From Bostrychus sinensis (taxonomy: Eukaryota; Chordata; Actinopteri; Gobiiformes; Eleotridae), in the NCBI GenBank assembly GCA_020698575.1, contig CM036256.1:18863908-18927907 (forward strand): a DNA stretch of 64,000 nt, written 5' to 3'. Numbering within the stretch: the stretch's first letter is position 1; each line of letters opens with the position of its first letter. Positions 1 through 12,761 of this stretch are shown piece by piece. The notes beneath the pieces are model-generated. The model had not been told where the DNA came from. It ran no database searches and was given only the letters and a program-made list of their open reading frames with translations. Position numbers and translations under genes: made by a program.

Positions 1-1
1 G

Positions 2-1888
2 AAGAAACGCTTTGATGTTTTGACCATTTCAATGTCGGGTCCTGAGGGTGAGGAGCAGAAGTCACAGGCTTACTATATCACAAAGGTGAACTATCCTCAC
101 ACACCTTTACTTACATCTACATAATGTGTTAATTAGTCTGAATGCTTTATATATTTAGTAGTGTTTAATAAGTACAATATAAAAAAAGGTTTTATCTCTA
201 ACTGTTATCTGTCACAAAATCCAGATTTGTATTTATTTAGTATTTCACTTTTACTAGAGAATGAAATAGACATAATGAAAGTGCTACTCTTTTTTTATAG
301 GCTGCACAAGAAAAGGAAGAGCTCAAGCGCAAAGGAAACAGTCTCGATGCAAAAATTTGTCAAGTTGAGCTAGAAAATCGTGCTTTGGAGAACACTATTC
401 AAATGTTCAACAACAGCAACTCAATGTTTCGTGAATCTCTCAACAGAGCAAAAGAATCCAGTACGTGTAATAGAGAAGGCCAATCCAATAAACGTAGCAG
501 CACAATATATAAACAGTAGGAAAAGATTGTGTCTAACTTTTGTTTATGCTTCAGGTCCTGAGTTCCAGGAAAAAGTAAAGCTGGAGGAACAGCTCAAGGT
601 GGCTGAGGCCACTATGAAATACAAGCAGACCCAGGTTCAGGAGCTGCAGCAGGATTTACAGGTCCAGTCTAATTTAATAACACTTAAGTATTTTGTTAAG
701 TAGTTTGTTGGTGAAGCAACATTTGGGTATGGGTATCTTATTATTATTAGGTAAATGGAGTACATTTTTATAGAGTTTCATACAAGATACCATAAGTCAT
801 GTGTTTTACATTGTACAATAGAGAGGTGTAATTACAGTTATGTACAGTCTACAGTACTGATGATGACATGCTTTGGTTATTTACCAATCCTCATTTCCAG
901 GACATGAACAGTACCTTTGAGAATCTGCTGCAAGAGGGGGACCTAGAGAAAGAAAAGATTGAGAACAAGCTGGCACTCATAGCTAAAATCAACAAAGAAG
1001 TGACTTCACAGCAAGAAAAGATTGACCGAGCTACAAAACAGGTCTGACATTTGAGAAGCATGAGAACAATAGACCGCCCCAGTTTAGTGTCACATTAAAA
1101 CACCACCTCACAGTACTCATAGTCACAACACCAAGCCTCAATTGTACAACACATTGATTAAAAGTAACTCTAACACTTGATCTGTTTCGTTAAAAAGTGA
1201 ATAATGTGTTTATTGTATAGTCATTATATGTGATAGCACATGAAAAGTACCTGACCCACAGTTTCCACTTTAGTGCACGAAGTTAACCAGAGAGATCCGC
1301 TCGGCCAAACAAAGCAAGGCTGAGACTTTTGAAGAAAAGGACATTAAGCTAAAGGAGCTAAAGGAATTCAACCGAAACCTTGACAAGATGCTGATTGAAG
1401 CCATGGATGGCTGCCCTGACCTCAGAGCAGCACTGGCAATGTACTTTGAACAGGTTTGTTACACATTTACTTACCATTTTATTACAGTCTGTAGAAAGTT
1501 AATAATTTTTTTTCTTTTATTAGGCAAACCTGTCTCTTCCATCTCCAGCTTCCACTCCAAGCAACAGCAGGAGTTCCAGGTCTGGGTCCAAGTCCAGCTC
1601 GGCCCGCAGCTCAGCCTCAGTGAGGTCAGATTGCCCATAACTTTACAGCTTGTTTTTGTATATTATGGACAGTTGGGGTTTTGCTAACGTAACGCAACTG
1701 TCTTTAATAGCTGTCCTTTGTTTTTCAGGTCCTCTGTGTCATCATCTGGCAGCAGCCCCAGGACCTCCGCTCTTCAGTCGCCCACTCTGACCACAGTGGA
1801 GCTGGGCCTCGACCTGCCCCTGATGTCCCCTCCACCGACCACATCCCGCAGCTTGACCTCATCAAGTGGCAGCAAAAAGAAACCATAG
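2..1888 (+). CDS. ccdc39: CCDC39, C-terminal part (5' end outside window)
   Basis: Seven exons carry the last 310 residues of a long coiled-coil protein: 2-85, 301-460, 555-661, 901-1041, 1274-1453, 1524-1624 and 1729-1888. All junctions are GT-AG and all phases agree. The protein is Glu/Lys/Gln-rich with heptad character through exon 5, which contains 'KELKEFNRNLDKMLIEAM'. It ends in a Ser/Arg/Pro-rich low-complexity tail finishing SGSKKKP. CCDC39 forms with CCDC40 the 96-nm molecular ruler on axonemal doublets and is needed for inner dynein arm and nexin-link placement in motile cilia. Assignment rests on the coiled coil plus the Ser-rich tail of CCDC39. Another ciliary coiled-coil protein is possible but less likely. 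Confidence 0.72.
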
Positions 1889-2018
1889 AGTTTTCTGCAC
1901 AGACTACCCACTGAATTAGAACAACCTTTAACTGGTTTGAGTCTTACAATGAAAAGTCTCTAATTTAAAAAAAAAAAATCTTCCTAATTTCCCCTCATTT
2001 ACACTTAAGGGTCCCTTT

Positions 2019-2028
2019 AATAAATAAA
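2019..2028 (+). terminator. Overlapping poly(A) signals for ccdc39
   Basis: Two overlapping AATAAA hexamers lie about 130 bases after the ccdc39 stop codon, in AT-rich 3' UTR. Confidence 0.5.
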
Positions 2029-3239
2029 ATCACAACTAGGGCCAATAATAATAATTATCAAATCTTTTCTTTGGAAATAAGACATTTTTTGTTTTTTAAC
2101 CTGACACCATGCTTATTGCATACTGTTAGCACAATAGCACAAGTGAGACCTTTATTAAAGTAATATTTTAACTAAAATGGCCAGTTTGTATTGGCAAGAG
2201 AACAAAGGATCCTTTTTACATACTATTGTTTTGTGAGAATATCAGTCTAATCTCTGGCAAACAATAAGTTCATGTGTGTTTAATAGGTCGTGTTCATGTG
2301 ATGTCAAAAATTCTAAAGGGCCTATGTTGTAAGACTGAGATGGAGGGCAGGGTAAAATCCTGTGGTAGAATTTGCTGCTAAAGCTTCAAAATGCAGATGT
2401 TTTGGCATGATTTGTTAATATCGCTGCAGTTAATGGATCTATCATCATGAAACAACAACTGGCACAGAGTTCAGTGTCTTCTCTGTCGGCACAAATTATC
2501 TAAGGTTAATTTACTGTGTCCAGAAGTGATGATTGGTTAGATGCTATTTTCATAAGAAATAGTCAAAGGAAAATTAAAAAATGTTGAGTCTGATCATTTA
2601 TATTTGTGACACAATCCATGATTTCGCTGTATGTATCCTACCACACCAAAAACACTGTATATTAACAATAGAAATTTTGCCTGCTCAATTGCCTGCCTCA
2701 GTTAAACACTGCAGGCCTACAGAATGTGGAGATGTCATCTGAAACCCAGCAATAGCATACATTTTCTTTACTCTGCTTGCAAATTGTGTGGATCTGTATT
2801 AAACCTCAATACATATTTTTTTTTTTTTTTTTTTTGACCTTTATTTAACCTCAGTATTTTTTTATTTTTTATTTGACGTTTATTTAACCAGGAAAGCCCC
2901 ATCGAGATTCTATTTTATAGGGGAGTCTTGGCCCCAATTATTAACAACAATAACTAATTTAACATATATGCTTGCATCTTTGCTTGTTGCCTGTCTTTGT
3001 CTTTTTGATCAAATAAAAAACATATTTGCAAGACTTGTACATTCACCATTGAACTCATTAGGGAAAGGGAAACTGTGTTGGTCTTCCTCATATTTCACAA
3101 GGCAGGTTCTCCTATGGTTGTCACCGGAAACAGTAGATAACTATTGTTGTCTACCAGCCACACCCTGCACTGTTGCTGGAAGGGAACAAAAGTGGCTTTA
3201 GGTTCAATGTCATCCGCAGAGTTTACTATCGCCTCCAAT
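2029..3239. other. Intergenic, ccdc39 to first small secreted gene
   Basis: No reading frame is supported here. At 2868-2945 there is a retroposon-tail-like segment ('ttatttaaccaggaaagccc' then 'gggagtcttggcc'), preceded by a poly-T run around 2816-2835. A diverged relative lies at 22240-22335. The segment just before 3240 should hold the promoter and 5' UTR of the next gene. Confidence 0.45.
2816..2945. repeat. Dispersed retroposon-tail-like repeat
   Basis: A T-rich tract is followed by 'tttatttaaccaggaaagcc' and a 'gggagtcttggcc' motif that recurs, diverged, at 22240-22335. This arrangement is familiar from interspersed repeats in teleost genomes. The family is not assigned. Confidence 0.35.
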
Positions 3240-3689
3240 ATGCTGCGGCTCCTGCTCCTACTCAGTGCCTGCTTTTCATTATGCCTCGCTCAGACAAGTA
3301 AGAAATTAATACGCTCACAATACAATTATTAGAGAAAAAAGAAAGTAAATTGTTAATATAGATTTGAAAAGCAGTTTAATATTAAATTAAAAGTACTCTA
3401 ATAACATGGTCTTAATCAACAAAATGCTTTTTCAGTGTCTTTTACAACGGAAGAAATGCTCTCGACAGCAACTGCTCCTTCATTTTCATCTCCCCAGCCA
3501 ACTTCAGTGGTCCCTACAGATAATCTGGACTGTAAGTAGCCCTTTAACTCACAAACAAGCTGTTAAAATATAGGCTACTTATTAACACGCTTAATGGAGC
3601 ATCATAATACTAATACCAGGAAGTATTGTCTATATAATAATATTAACTGTGGATTTAAGTAAATGTATCTTACCTTTTTGTAAATTGAA

Positions 3690-3787
<98 letters not shown>

Positions 3788-4363
3788 CATGTATATGTTT
3801 GTAATAATAACAGAGAAGCATTACTTCTTCTATCACAGATCTAAAATCTAATGGTAATATTTTAGATACAAAAGAAGATAGACATGAAATGATAAACAAT
3901 CATTTATTTTAGGGCATATTGCCGCCCCTGTGTGTTTTAAGGATTATTCTCCACCAAAGTGGCCTTTACATGTACTGTATGTTATTGAACTTTTGAATTT
4001 AATGCTGTTCTACAGTTTTGGCCATTCTTCAGACGTTTGTTAAATCCACACATGAGCTGAACGCAACCTCACTAGATCCAGTTTTGGACAAGGTATATTG
4101 CTTTTTTGCGTATTAAACTATGAACAGGCCACTTGTGTATATGCCCAGGTAAGGCATATCTAATGAGTCTAAAATTTGTTTTTCAGATTTCTAAAATGAT
4201 CCGAGAATTCCAGCCAGACGCTATGTTCAATTTGACTGTAAAGTCTGTCACTGAAGTATGAAATTATTACGCTTCCGCCAATACAACCTAAATGCCAACA
4301 TTGTTTTGTGTAATCTTTGCTTTTCAGGAAACCTGTTTAGCTCCACTTGAATCAAAGGACTAA
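3240..4363 (+). CDS. Small secreted Ser/Thr-rich protein, unrecognised
   Basis: Five exons (3240-3297, 3436-3531, 4016-4092, 4187-4255, 4328-4363) give 111 residues, with phases agreeing across every GT-AG intron. The chosen ATG starts a strong signal peptide (MLRLLLLLSACFSLCLAQ). An in-frame ATG at 3207 would put 11 residues before it. The mature part begins with a Ser/Thr/Pro-rich stretch (likely O-glycosylated), followed by a predicted helical segment and N-glycosylation sequons NAT and NLT. One Cys remains near the C terminus (ETCLAPLESKD). A poly(A) signal follows at 4440. I do not recognise the family. Secretion is inferred from the leader only. It lies just downstream of ccdc39 and upstream of another secreted orphan on the same strand. 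Confidence 0.62.
3693..3784. repeat. (TA)n microsatellite
   Basis: About 46 uninterrupted TA units within the second intron of the small secreted gene at 3240. The repeated Tyr-Ile frames it creates on the minus strand are not genes. Confidence 0.98.
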
Positions 4364-4439
4364 TTAAACTATACATGTCCTCTGGCTCTGTACCTAGACA
4401 AAGAACAACTTTTTATTATATTAGTTTGTTTTTTATTTA

Positions 4440-4445
4440 AATAAA
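4440..4445 (+). terminator. Poly(A) signal
   Basis: AATAAA lies about 75 bases after the stop codon of the small secreted gene at 3240-4363. Confidence 0.6.
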
Positions 4446-6115
4446 GTTTATCATTTACCTACTTCCATGTGTCAGACCTTTTAAGTACCCTATTGATAAT
4501 ACAATGAATGAATTAGTTATAAATAATACATTGGATTGGCATTCATAGAAAATAGTTAGTATTAGGAAAATTGAGTTGTCACTAGCTTGCAATTTTCTAG
4601 ACACCCTGGGCCTGGGCATCTACAGTTAATATCTGAAGTCTGATCTGGGTGTGGGAAAATACTATTTTTAGACTAAAGAAATAGCTGAAGAGACCAGGCA
4701 GAGGATAAGGTTTAGACTGACGCTCTGTGATGAGACTGGTGGATTTATGCTGGCTGTTAAAGTGATATCTGAAACAGTCACAATGATGACCCATGAAAAA
4801 AAATATAATGATAAAACACGTAAGGTTCTTGAACTGATACATACTGCTACAGCTCTACCATTTGCCAATAGAGGGCAACAATATCTTAACCAAAGGCCTT
4901 AGACTTTTTGCTTACATAGATGCGTTAAAGGCTTGCTTCTACTACAGTACTATAGTGTCGCACACTAACCTGTGGTCTAGAAAGAAAACCTGCATATGGC
5001 AGCTCATCAAATATTTTAAGTTGGTGTTAAAGTGCAGTGGGTGTCTGTCAGACTATGCCAATGCTTATGTATTCCTAAAAGCACTATTATCTATTGTTGA
5101 TAATACTGAAGCACTAGCCTATTACTTTGTAAAATAGCTAAAATATCCAAAATAGCAATAGTACTGTTTAACAGTATTTAAATAAATTGGATGTCTAAGG
5201 CTATATACTGTATGGTTGACTGATCTTTATATTAATGATAAAAAAAAACTAATGTATAATGGGTTATAAATGTTACCTATCACTCAGATAAGAAATGTCA
5301 ACGTTAATGCACAAAATGTTGTGTACAACAATGTAGATAGATAGGCTAGCCCGGTCCAGTTTTCTCTTCATGGTGAATCTAAAGGGCATAAAGCAGCCTC
5401 TGTGAGAAGACTGGGTCACATGTCTCTGAGGATGAGCCTGAATCTGACCATACCATGAACATACTGAATATCTGTGTGCTACATATTGTTAAAACATTGA
5501 GAAAGATACAATATTATACACTAAATTGTCTTTAGTGTAGACATAAGGTGATTGTTGATTTGATTTAGTATTGAAATTTGCTTCCTGTTGTGGCCTGTTA
5601 AAGTCATGTTAGCGCCAGAGCCTCATTAGATTGAGATTTACAGAATGTGTGGACTTTTTTTATTTATTTATATAGCACTTTACATTAGTCCATTATTAAT
5701 TCTTTCCTCAGTCATTCAGTGATGGTGAAAAGCTACCTTTCTAGCCACAGACACTGGATGCAAGGTGGGTGAAGTATCTTGTCTTGCCCAAGGACACATC
5801 AGCAGTATGAACCGAGGGAAGCAGGGATTGAACCTTCAACCTTCTGGTTAGTGGAGAACCTGCTCTACATCTTGAGTTACTGCCGCCCCGAGTTGTAGAT
5901 TTAGGTTTTATGATAAGATGCAATCAAGTTATTTTACTCTCTTTTTCACTCTTGCCAATCTCTAATCTCCATCCTTCCATGCATTAATCAATGTTGTGCT
6001 GACATTTTTTCCACTCGTCCACATGACCATTGGCTTTTTAAGCTCTGTGGATGATGTTGGAGGCAGTACAAGCCTTGAACACAGGCTGATAGAGACAGAC
6101 CACCTGCCTCTCACT
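4446..6115. other. Intergenic between the two secreted-protein genes
   Basis: I see no supported gene. The only recognisable feature is a retroposon-like segment at about 5640-5890. The promoter and 5' UTR of the next gene should lie shortly before 6116. Confidence 0.45.
5640..5890. repeat. Teleost dispersed SINE/LINE-like repeat
   Basis: The segment carries 'tatttatatagcacttta', then 'tcttgcccaaggacacatca' and 'ggattgaaccttcaacct', ending near 'actgccgcccc'. I know this order of motifs as a very common interspersed repeat in fish genomes. Exact family and full ends are not resolved. Confidence 0.55.
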
Positions 6116-8230
6116 ATGGACTTCAGGTTACTCCTCATGTCTTCTGCTATTCTGCTGGGGGCCACACTTACTATCTCCGTCACGGACCGACCGGCACAGT
6201 GCAAAATCAAATGGTAAGGTTTAGCTGAGAAAAATATTAGTCTTGATTTTTACATGTCATACTTGATTATCTTAGATTATGAGTTTGAAGTCCTTCTTGT
6301 AGTTTATTTTTAATAAGGAGTATGCATGTTTTTTATACTGCTGTCTATCTGGCTTGAAATCCTCAGATGTCACAGTGCCAGGGGTCAGAGAAGCATTAGA
6401 CGAGGTTTTGGTCACGCTTCTATGTTGATTATGGAAAAATCACAAGAATCACAAGCTTCGCATTAGTCATATTTTGTAGAAACATAGTTGGACAATTTGA
6501 TGTGTAACGGAAGCTAAATGTTTTGTTAATACCATGGCACGTTGAATTCCAAAATGACTAAACACTGAACTCTTTCAGAGAAACAACTTCCTCTTTTGGC
6601 AGCAATAATTTCTAAAAGCCACAATGGGAGTAAAATGTATAACCTATTTAAAATGAAACACAAACCTACAGTATTTCCTCATTACTGGGAAAAAATGAGG
6701 TCAGAATAAAATGTGGTATGTTTCCAGTGCACATATCAGATGCAGGACTAAACAATGAGAAAATATATGGTACATGATTAAAAACATGATATATCCAAAT
6801 ATTGTTTAATCATGATAGCCCATAATCATGATTATATAGTAGTAGGACTGTGGTTGGAGTTTTCATTGCAGACCTCTGCCAAGGCATCACAGTTCCACCT
6901 AGATCTAGATCCACACCAAAAACTATTAATTAGGTTTCTATCCCTATTTTTTACCTCTCCTGGAAGGTTTATGAAAATCTGCCAGTAAAATTTAGCATTA
7001 TACTGGTAACAAACTGTAAAAAATAACTACAGAAAGTAAGAAAATAATAGTTTCTACTTTTCTGACAGTTCTCATTTTGCATTTTCTTCAGGATGTTTGG
7101 TATTACATGTGAAGATGTGTACAACAGGCTGGTGAAGCAGATCAAGGCCTGGCAGATCAGTACAAGCTGCCTGTACAGAGGAGAGAAGTGCTCCTACGAG
7201 GTGAGACATTTTCAGATTTTGCTCACATCATTCACTGTTGTTTGTTTAAGCGGATATTTAAAAGTTCTGTGCTCCTGAATTATGCTTTAGCTTGTATCTA
7301 CGGCGCCGTATCTGATCAAAGCCTCACACACGTCTCCCAAAACAAAGAAAGTCAATGAACTTCAGTTTCTGTTTGAGCAGTCCATCTCCTGTAAAGTGAC
7401 TGTAAGTGAAAATCTTCAGCAATTACAACATTAAAATGTACAGCAGCTTATTTTGTAAATTTGTTTTAAACTTGTTTTATCTTTTTCTCTGTGCACCAAA
7501 TGACCAACGCAAATTCCTAGTAATGTGAAACCTTTTCCCTTACAATGGCAATAAACATGATTTAGATTCAGCTATTCGGCAGGCGAAGCAGAGTTAGAAA
7601 GTAGACAAGCTGAAAAACATATGGCAAATTGTGTATTAATTTATCAGGTGAACCTGAGAACATAGACTTCTAGATACACTCCAAAAACAAATCATTCCCT
7701 GTAATGTTTTTCCCTGAAAATGAAAAATTATTAAAATGAGACCATCATTTTTTTTAATAATCATACCAACACATAAACCAAAACATCCTAACCAACACAG
7801 TCAAAAAAATCCTAGATGGAGGTAACAAACATTGCAGTTAAATGTTACTACATTAGGTTACTAAGTGCAGGATCAATGTTCATGAACGTGAAACCTACAT
7901 TCTACACAGATAAGATAAAGAGTTTTGAAATCTGTATCTGTAACTATATCACTTCTCTTCCTTTTCAGGGTGATTCGTTGCTGGACTTCCCGAAGGATCC
8001 AGAGGCCAACAGTACAAACTACTGCAGCCTGCAGAACCTCATGGATGGTATCATGTCCTTCCTTAATAAATGAGAACTGTGTATAATCTGGTGGTATAAC
8101 AGTGGTTTTTAAACTTGTCTTTGCAGGCAGTGGCCTGACTGATGCCGAAGGATACAAGCAGTTCAGCAACAAGTGGATCTGTCCTGGCTTTGATATGGCA
8201 AACTGTAGTTTATCTATAAGGATTGTATGA
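6116..8230 (+). CDS. Small secreted cysteine-rich protein, unrecognised
   Basis: Five exons (6116-6213, 7092-7200, 7291-7401, 7969-8047, 8127-8230) encode 166 residues with consistent phases. The ATG at 6116 begins a signal peptide (MDFRLLLMSSAILLGATL). The frame is open further upstream to 5996, but that would bury the leader. The mature protein has eight cysteines (in QCKIK, ITCED, TSCLY, EKCSY, ISCKV, NYCSL, KWICP, ANCSL), suggesting four disulfides, and one N-glycosylation sequon (NST) plus NCS near the end. No transmembrane segment is visible after the leader. I do not recognise the family. The clean splice phases and even cysteine count argue for a real extracellular protein. Confidence 0.68.
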
Positions 8231-8457
8231 ACTCTTCAACTTTTTCTTGTTTATTGTTATAAAATGAATGTGCTTCAGTTTGAACTAGTTTTGAAAGTTT
8301 CAAACAAACATTCTGTTGACTTCTAATGCTAAAATAATCATTGTCTTGACTGTGACACTACCAAAGCTTGTTTAATCTAGAACCTCTTTAAATGAACCAA
8401 AAGGGCGAAGGTTTATTGGGAGTTTATTAAGTATATCGAATGAAAAACTACTGAATA

Positions 8458-8459
<2 letters not shown>

Positions 8460-8488
<29 letters not shown>
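8460..8488. repeat. Poly-A tract
   Basis: A run of 29 A residues in the 3' flank of the gene at 6116-8230. It is simple sequence, with no retroposon body recognised upstream. Confidence 0.9.
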
Positions 8489-8554
8489 CACATTTACAAA
8501 GTCTCTGTAAACTTTCTTTGACATTTAGTGTATTTGAGTAAGTGACATTTTACA

Positions 8555-8560
8555 AATAAA
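8555..8560 (+). terminator. Candidate poly(A) signal
   Basis: AATAAA on the plus strand, about 325 bases beyond the stop of the cysteine-rich secreted gene at 6116. It would place convergent 3' ends about 140 bases apart with the transporter signal at 8697. Confidence 0.4.
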
Positions 8561-8696
8561 GAAGGAAGTTGTTGTTTTTGAGATCCGTTATGACATCTGA
8601 GGCTGACCCTTGAATTTTTTACCTATTCAAATAAATTTCAGCCTTTCTCATTTTACACTGCTCTGTCAATGGAATACAAGTACCTCAATAACAAGT

Positions 8697-8702
8697 TTTA
8701 TT
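8697..8702 (-). terminator. Poly(A) signal of the slc7-type gene
   Basis: TTTATT on the plus strand (AATAAA on minus) lies about 400 bases beyond the transporter stop codon at 9103. The interval 8703-9102 would then be its 3' UTR. Confidence 0.5.
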
Positions 8703-9102
8703 AGAAATCATAATGTGCGAGCTTGAAGTCTTATACCTAGAGGTGACAGAAGTACAAAAAAAAAATAAAATAGTAGTCAGGACAGTTGTTACTTCCACAT
8801 AATTGTATCGAAACAGAAATTACAGTGTTGCCTAACACAAAATAATCATAATTACACATCAACCACATAAATTTGGCTCATATATTTCATCACACAACTC
8901 TAAAAAACAGCACCCGGTTCATTCAAATTGGAAGATATTCCTAGAAAAGTGCAAGTCATTTCCAGAAGAGTTACTTGAGATGACAGGCCTTTTTTTAACT
9001 TAGCAGTCCTCATAAAGTAAATGTTGGGACGTCAACACAATCTTGGTCTCCTGCCGAAAACACTGACACCCAACCAAAGTCCTTTTAAGAAGAAAATGCT
9101 GC

Positions 9103-12100
9103 TCAGTTTGTTTTAGCTTGTGTCTCTGTGTCCGGGTCAGTCAGGCAGCAGTACAGCAGTATCTGGGTGTATTTAGTGGCCAGCGCTGTAAGTGAAAGGA
9201 GGAGCACACAGGTCATTTAGAGCTAGACACTGCACAGGATAAATGTGTCCAACATAATGACTTATGTGGGAGCATTATCTAACAAGGTAATGGGGAAAGA
9301 TTATGTAATTTACAGAGGGCAGTTATATACAAACCTGTTGGGGAACTGTGTCAAATGTAAGGTGACAGCATTTTAGAAAGGCAAAGTCTGTACTAGTAGT
9401 GAATGTACTGGATACTCAAGTGACACTGGCTGCATCAAAAACAGGCATGGTATGTACTGGTCATCACTATCTCAGGAACACTAGCAGAAGTTGTCAATTT
9501 TGTCTAAACACTTTGGAAATTGGGGTTGTACAATGGTTAACAATATTTTATTATCATAAAGAGCAGCTGCTAGTGAAAAACTCACCATTTAGTTTGCAGA
9601 TGAATTTCGGCCTTTTCTCTTCAGGGAGGTAAATGGCCACATAATAGACGGGTATCCCAGACAGAGCAATGCCGATGCCAATGAGAGAGTTGATGGTGTC
9701 CCAGTACAGAGGAACGATGACCAAGAACAGGCTACAAAAGCAGTAGACGAATGGGAAGAACAGTGTCAGCTGTGAGAGAGAGAGCAACAGGGTTAGTTCA
9801 CTACTGCTCTTTGTGATCTTCATTTATGTTTGTTACTGGATCCATGTTTCACTGAATTGTAACTCCTGCCCCATTCCCACACCATGCTCTAGACTGGACA
9901 ACAGCAACACAACAGACCTCCCATAAAAATATAGAACTGTACTGTAGCTGCTCTCAGTGTTAGAAATTTAAAACATAAATAAATAGAATGTGTCTGACTG
10001 TGGGACCTATTTTTAAATAATATGACCCATTCTCTCTTTTTTTTTATTTGACAGAGACAGTGTAGATTTGCCAGGGAACAAAGTGAAAGGGGGATAAAAT
10101 GGGAATGATCCTGCGCAAATTGACCCAGATTCAAACACTGCCTAGGTAGTATGTGGTATTCACTCACTTCACTCACCACATAAATCACAGAGGTGCCCCC
10201 ACCCACTAGTCTACACAGTCTACTTGTTACTTTACAACAAGAAGCTGATAAAGAGAGAAATTCAAAGCAGTTACTCAGTATGTGTGTATTTACAAGTTAT
10301 ATTTAGTCAAAAGCACCTTGACCGGCCTGCGCCGCTCAGGCTGTGTGATCCGGAGGTAGATGAGACCAGCCACAGACAGTCCCACATAAAGCCAGTAACT
10401 GAAGCTGAAGTAGTTGATGAGCTGAAAGACATCCTCCACACACAGAAAGATGAGGCCCATCACACACTGCAACAAGGCACATGTTACTATAGTGTTATTG
10501 TTTATTTGTTTATATTGTTCCTTTTTTTATTTTTGATATCCTCACATTGAAGAGCAGTGCAGGGATAGGTGTAAAGCGCTCAGCATGAATTAGGCTCAAA
10601 CTATTTGGAAGATGACCCTCTCTGGCTCCAACAAAAAACAACCTGCATCAACAATAAAAACAGAAACAAATGCACTATTACTACAAAGGTTAGTGATGAT
10701 GATCTGCAGGAGGTTGATACAGCAGATAATATTTCCTGTTTACCGTGATGCTGAGATGATAGATGCATTGAGTCCTCCATAGCAGGACATGGCCACTGAA
10801 ATGGGTATGATCCACTTGAAAGGGCCCAGGACAGCATTCCCAAACGTCTGTTTTGTCAAAGTCACAGTCATTATTTTTTCAAACTTGTTTTCATTTCAGA
10901 GGTCAAAGGTTACAGCAGAACAAGTCTATATTTAGCATCAGGGTAAACGGTGTCACTCAGAGGGAGTTAGGGGTCTTACCACAGCCACAGCATCACTGGC
11001 CAGCAGAGATGACATGTCCAAAACCACGTAGTACGCCACATTGGTCAACAGGTAAATTATGGTCACGATGGGCATAGAAACGGCAATAGCCAAGGGCAGG
11101 TTTCTACAATGAGATCACACAAAGTTAACACAGGAAGATGTGTTTTTTTTATCTTATCAGTACATAAATAATTAACTACTGAGAAGGAAAGTTAATGATT
11201 TGGGAAAATAAAGAGGTTTGTAAATATTATACTTCTCTGGGTTTTGTATCTCTTCTGTTACAAAGTTGAGTGTGTCCCATCCAGAGTATGAGAAGAGGGC
11301 TGAGTACAAGGCCAGAGCTATAGCCCCGGGGTCAGTAGATGAGTGTTTAAATGGACTCTCAAAGCTCTTTGTTTCTCCTGCAATCAAAGGATATAATAAG
11401 TTACATAGGTCAAGTCACAACAAAAGCTTAAAAAGTATTAATCTAGACATGGTTTTTAAAGTTGAAGATGCAATTATCCTGGATGAGTGAGAGTCTTAAC
11501 AGACATAGGTCAAGTCAGCTCATTCATCTTATAGATCAAAACTCACCTGTGGTTATAGTCAAGAGTCCTACCACAATAATGAGAAGTAGGGCTAAAAGTT
11601 TGGCGTAAGTAAAGACATCCTGGACCAATGTCCCCCACTTCACATAGGCACAGTTTATGAAAATCAGCACACCTGCACCACAAAACACAAACATTGTCTT
11701 GAACACTTGCTTAAATGCATAACAGTAATGTTGTAATACCACTTAGAAAGAATTAATGGCATGTCTCAGATTGACTCATGCTGGAGGTATGGCTGCTCTT
11801 TCACCTAAATACCATCTCATCGTCTGTCAGATAAAAATGGTGATAAGCTGAAGTGAAAACATAACTACTGCCACTTCCACAAACTACTCTAACACAGGTT
11901 GGTCATTATTTTTACTAAGAGATTTACTTAAAGATTAATTATATTATTTGTTAAAATAATTGTGATGTACCTCTACATTTAAACACTCATTTAGTGTTAA
12001 AATATTGCTGTTATAGTCCCATCTTTGTGTCCAAGCAATTATGTCAACTCAACAAATTAACTTTATGAGGTTCACAACAACTAACGGATCATACAAGGTA

Positions 12101-12747
12101 AGCCTAAGTTAGTTTGGTTGTTATTTTCACTGCTTTGGTTAACATCCAAAAACCTGAAAAAATAGTTAAGATAAAATATCTTGCTATAATGCTTCTCCTG
12201 TTCTGAGATGTCTTTCTGAATTGCAGTGTTTCTTACAGAGGCAGGCAGCAGCAATGAGGCGCACACCGTCGTACGGGGGCTGACATGTTGGGTAAAAGGC
12301 CTCCACCAGGTAGTTAGCAAAGGTTAGGGAAATAACTGCCTGGCTGGCTGGCTCTATGAGAAGGATGGACGTCCACAGGCGGATGAAAGCCAAAAAACCT
12401 CCAAATGACTCAAGAATGTAGGCATAAGAGGCTCCAGATTTGGTGATGGTGGTGCCCAGCTCTGCATAGCACAGAGCCCCAAACACAGAAAAGATACCTC
12501 CAAGGGCCCAAATGACTAGTGAAAGTCCATAGGAGGCACTGTACAGCAGGACTCCCTTTGGAGACACAAAAATCCCTGAGCCAATCATGTTGCCGACAAT
12601 TAGACAGATGCCATTGATGAGTGAGATCTCCCTCTTCATCTGCATTTTCTCCTCTTTTAGAGCCTTTAGGTCCTCATCAGATGGAGTCCGTGAACGAGGA
12701 CAAATGGTCTGTGACACTACCTCCATTGTGAGCCTTAGATCAGTCAT
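9103..12747 (-). CDS. slc7a7-like: y+L-type amino-acid transporter light chain (SLC7A7/SLC7A6-like)
   Basis: Nine coding exons on minus give a complete protein of 507 residues: 12237-12747, 11547-11672, 11233-11377, 10980-11103, 10744-10847, 10546-10642, 10317-10466, 9586-9769 and 9103-9185. Family length is about 511-515. It is an APC-fold antiporter with 12 membrane segments. Visible signatures are GNMIGSGIFVSPKG in TM1, ELGTTITKSGASYAYILE, NCAYVKWGT, ALYSALFSYSGWDTLNFVTE, and EDVFQLINYFSFSYW. The cysteine in FYPTCQPPY is where these light chains bond to 4F2hc (SLC3A2). y+LAT proteins exchange intracellular cationic for extracellular neutral amino acids plus sodium at the basolateral membrane. 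The first coding exon has an acceptor just upstream (12761), so a non-coding 5' exon exists. A7 and A6 cannot be separated by eye. Confidence 0.88.
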
Positions 12748-12761
12748 CTCCAAAGTGGTGC

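Noticed and set aside
3602..3899. Minus-strand open frames of repeated Tyr-Ile
   Set aside because: They are translations of the (TA)n microsatellite and change sense with repeat length.
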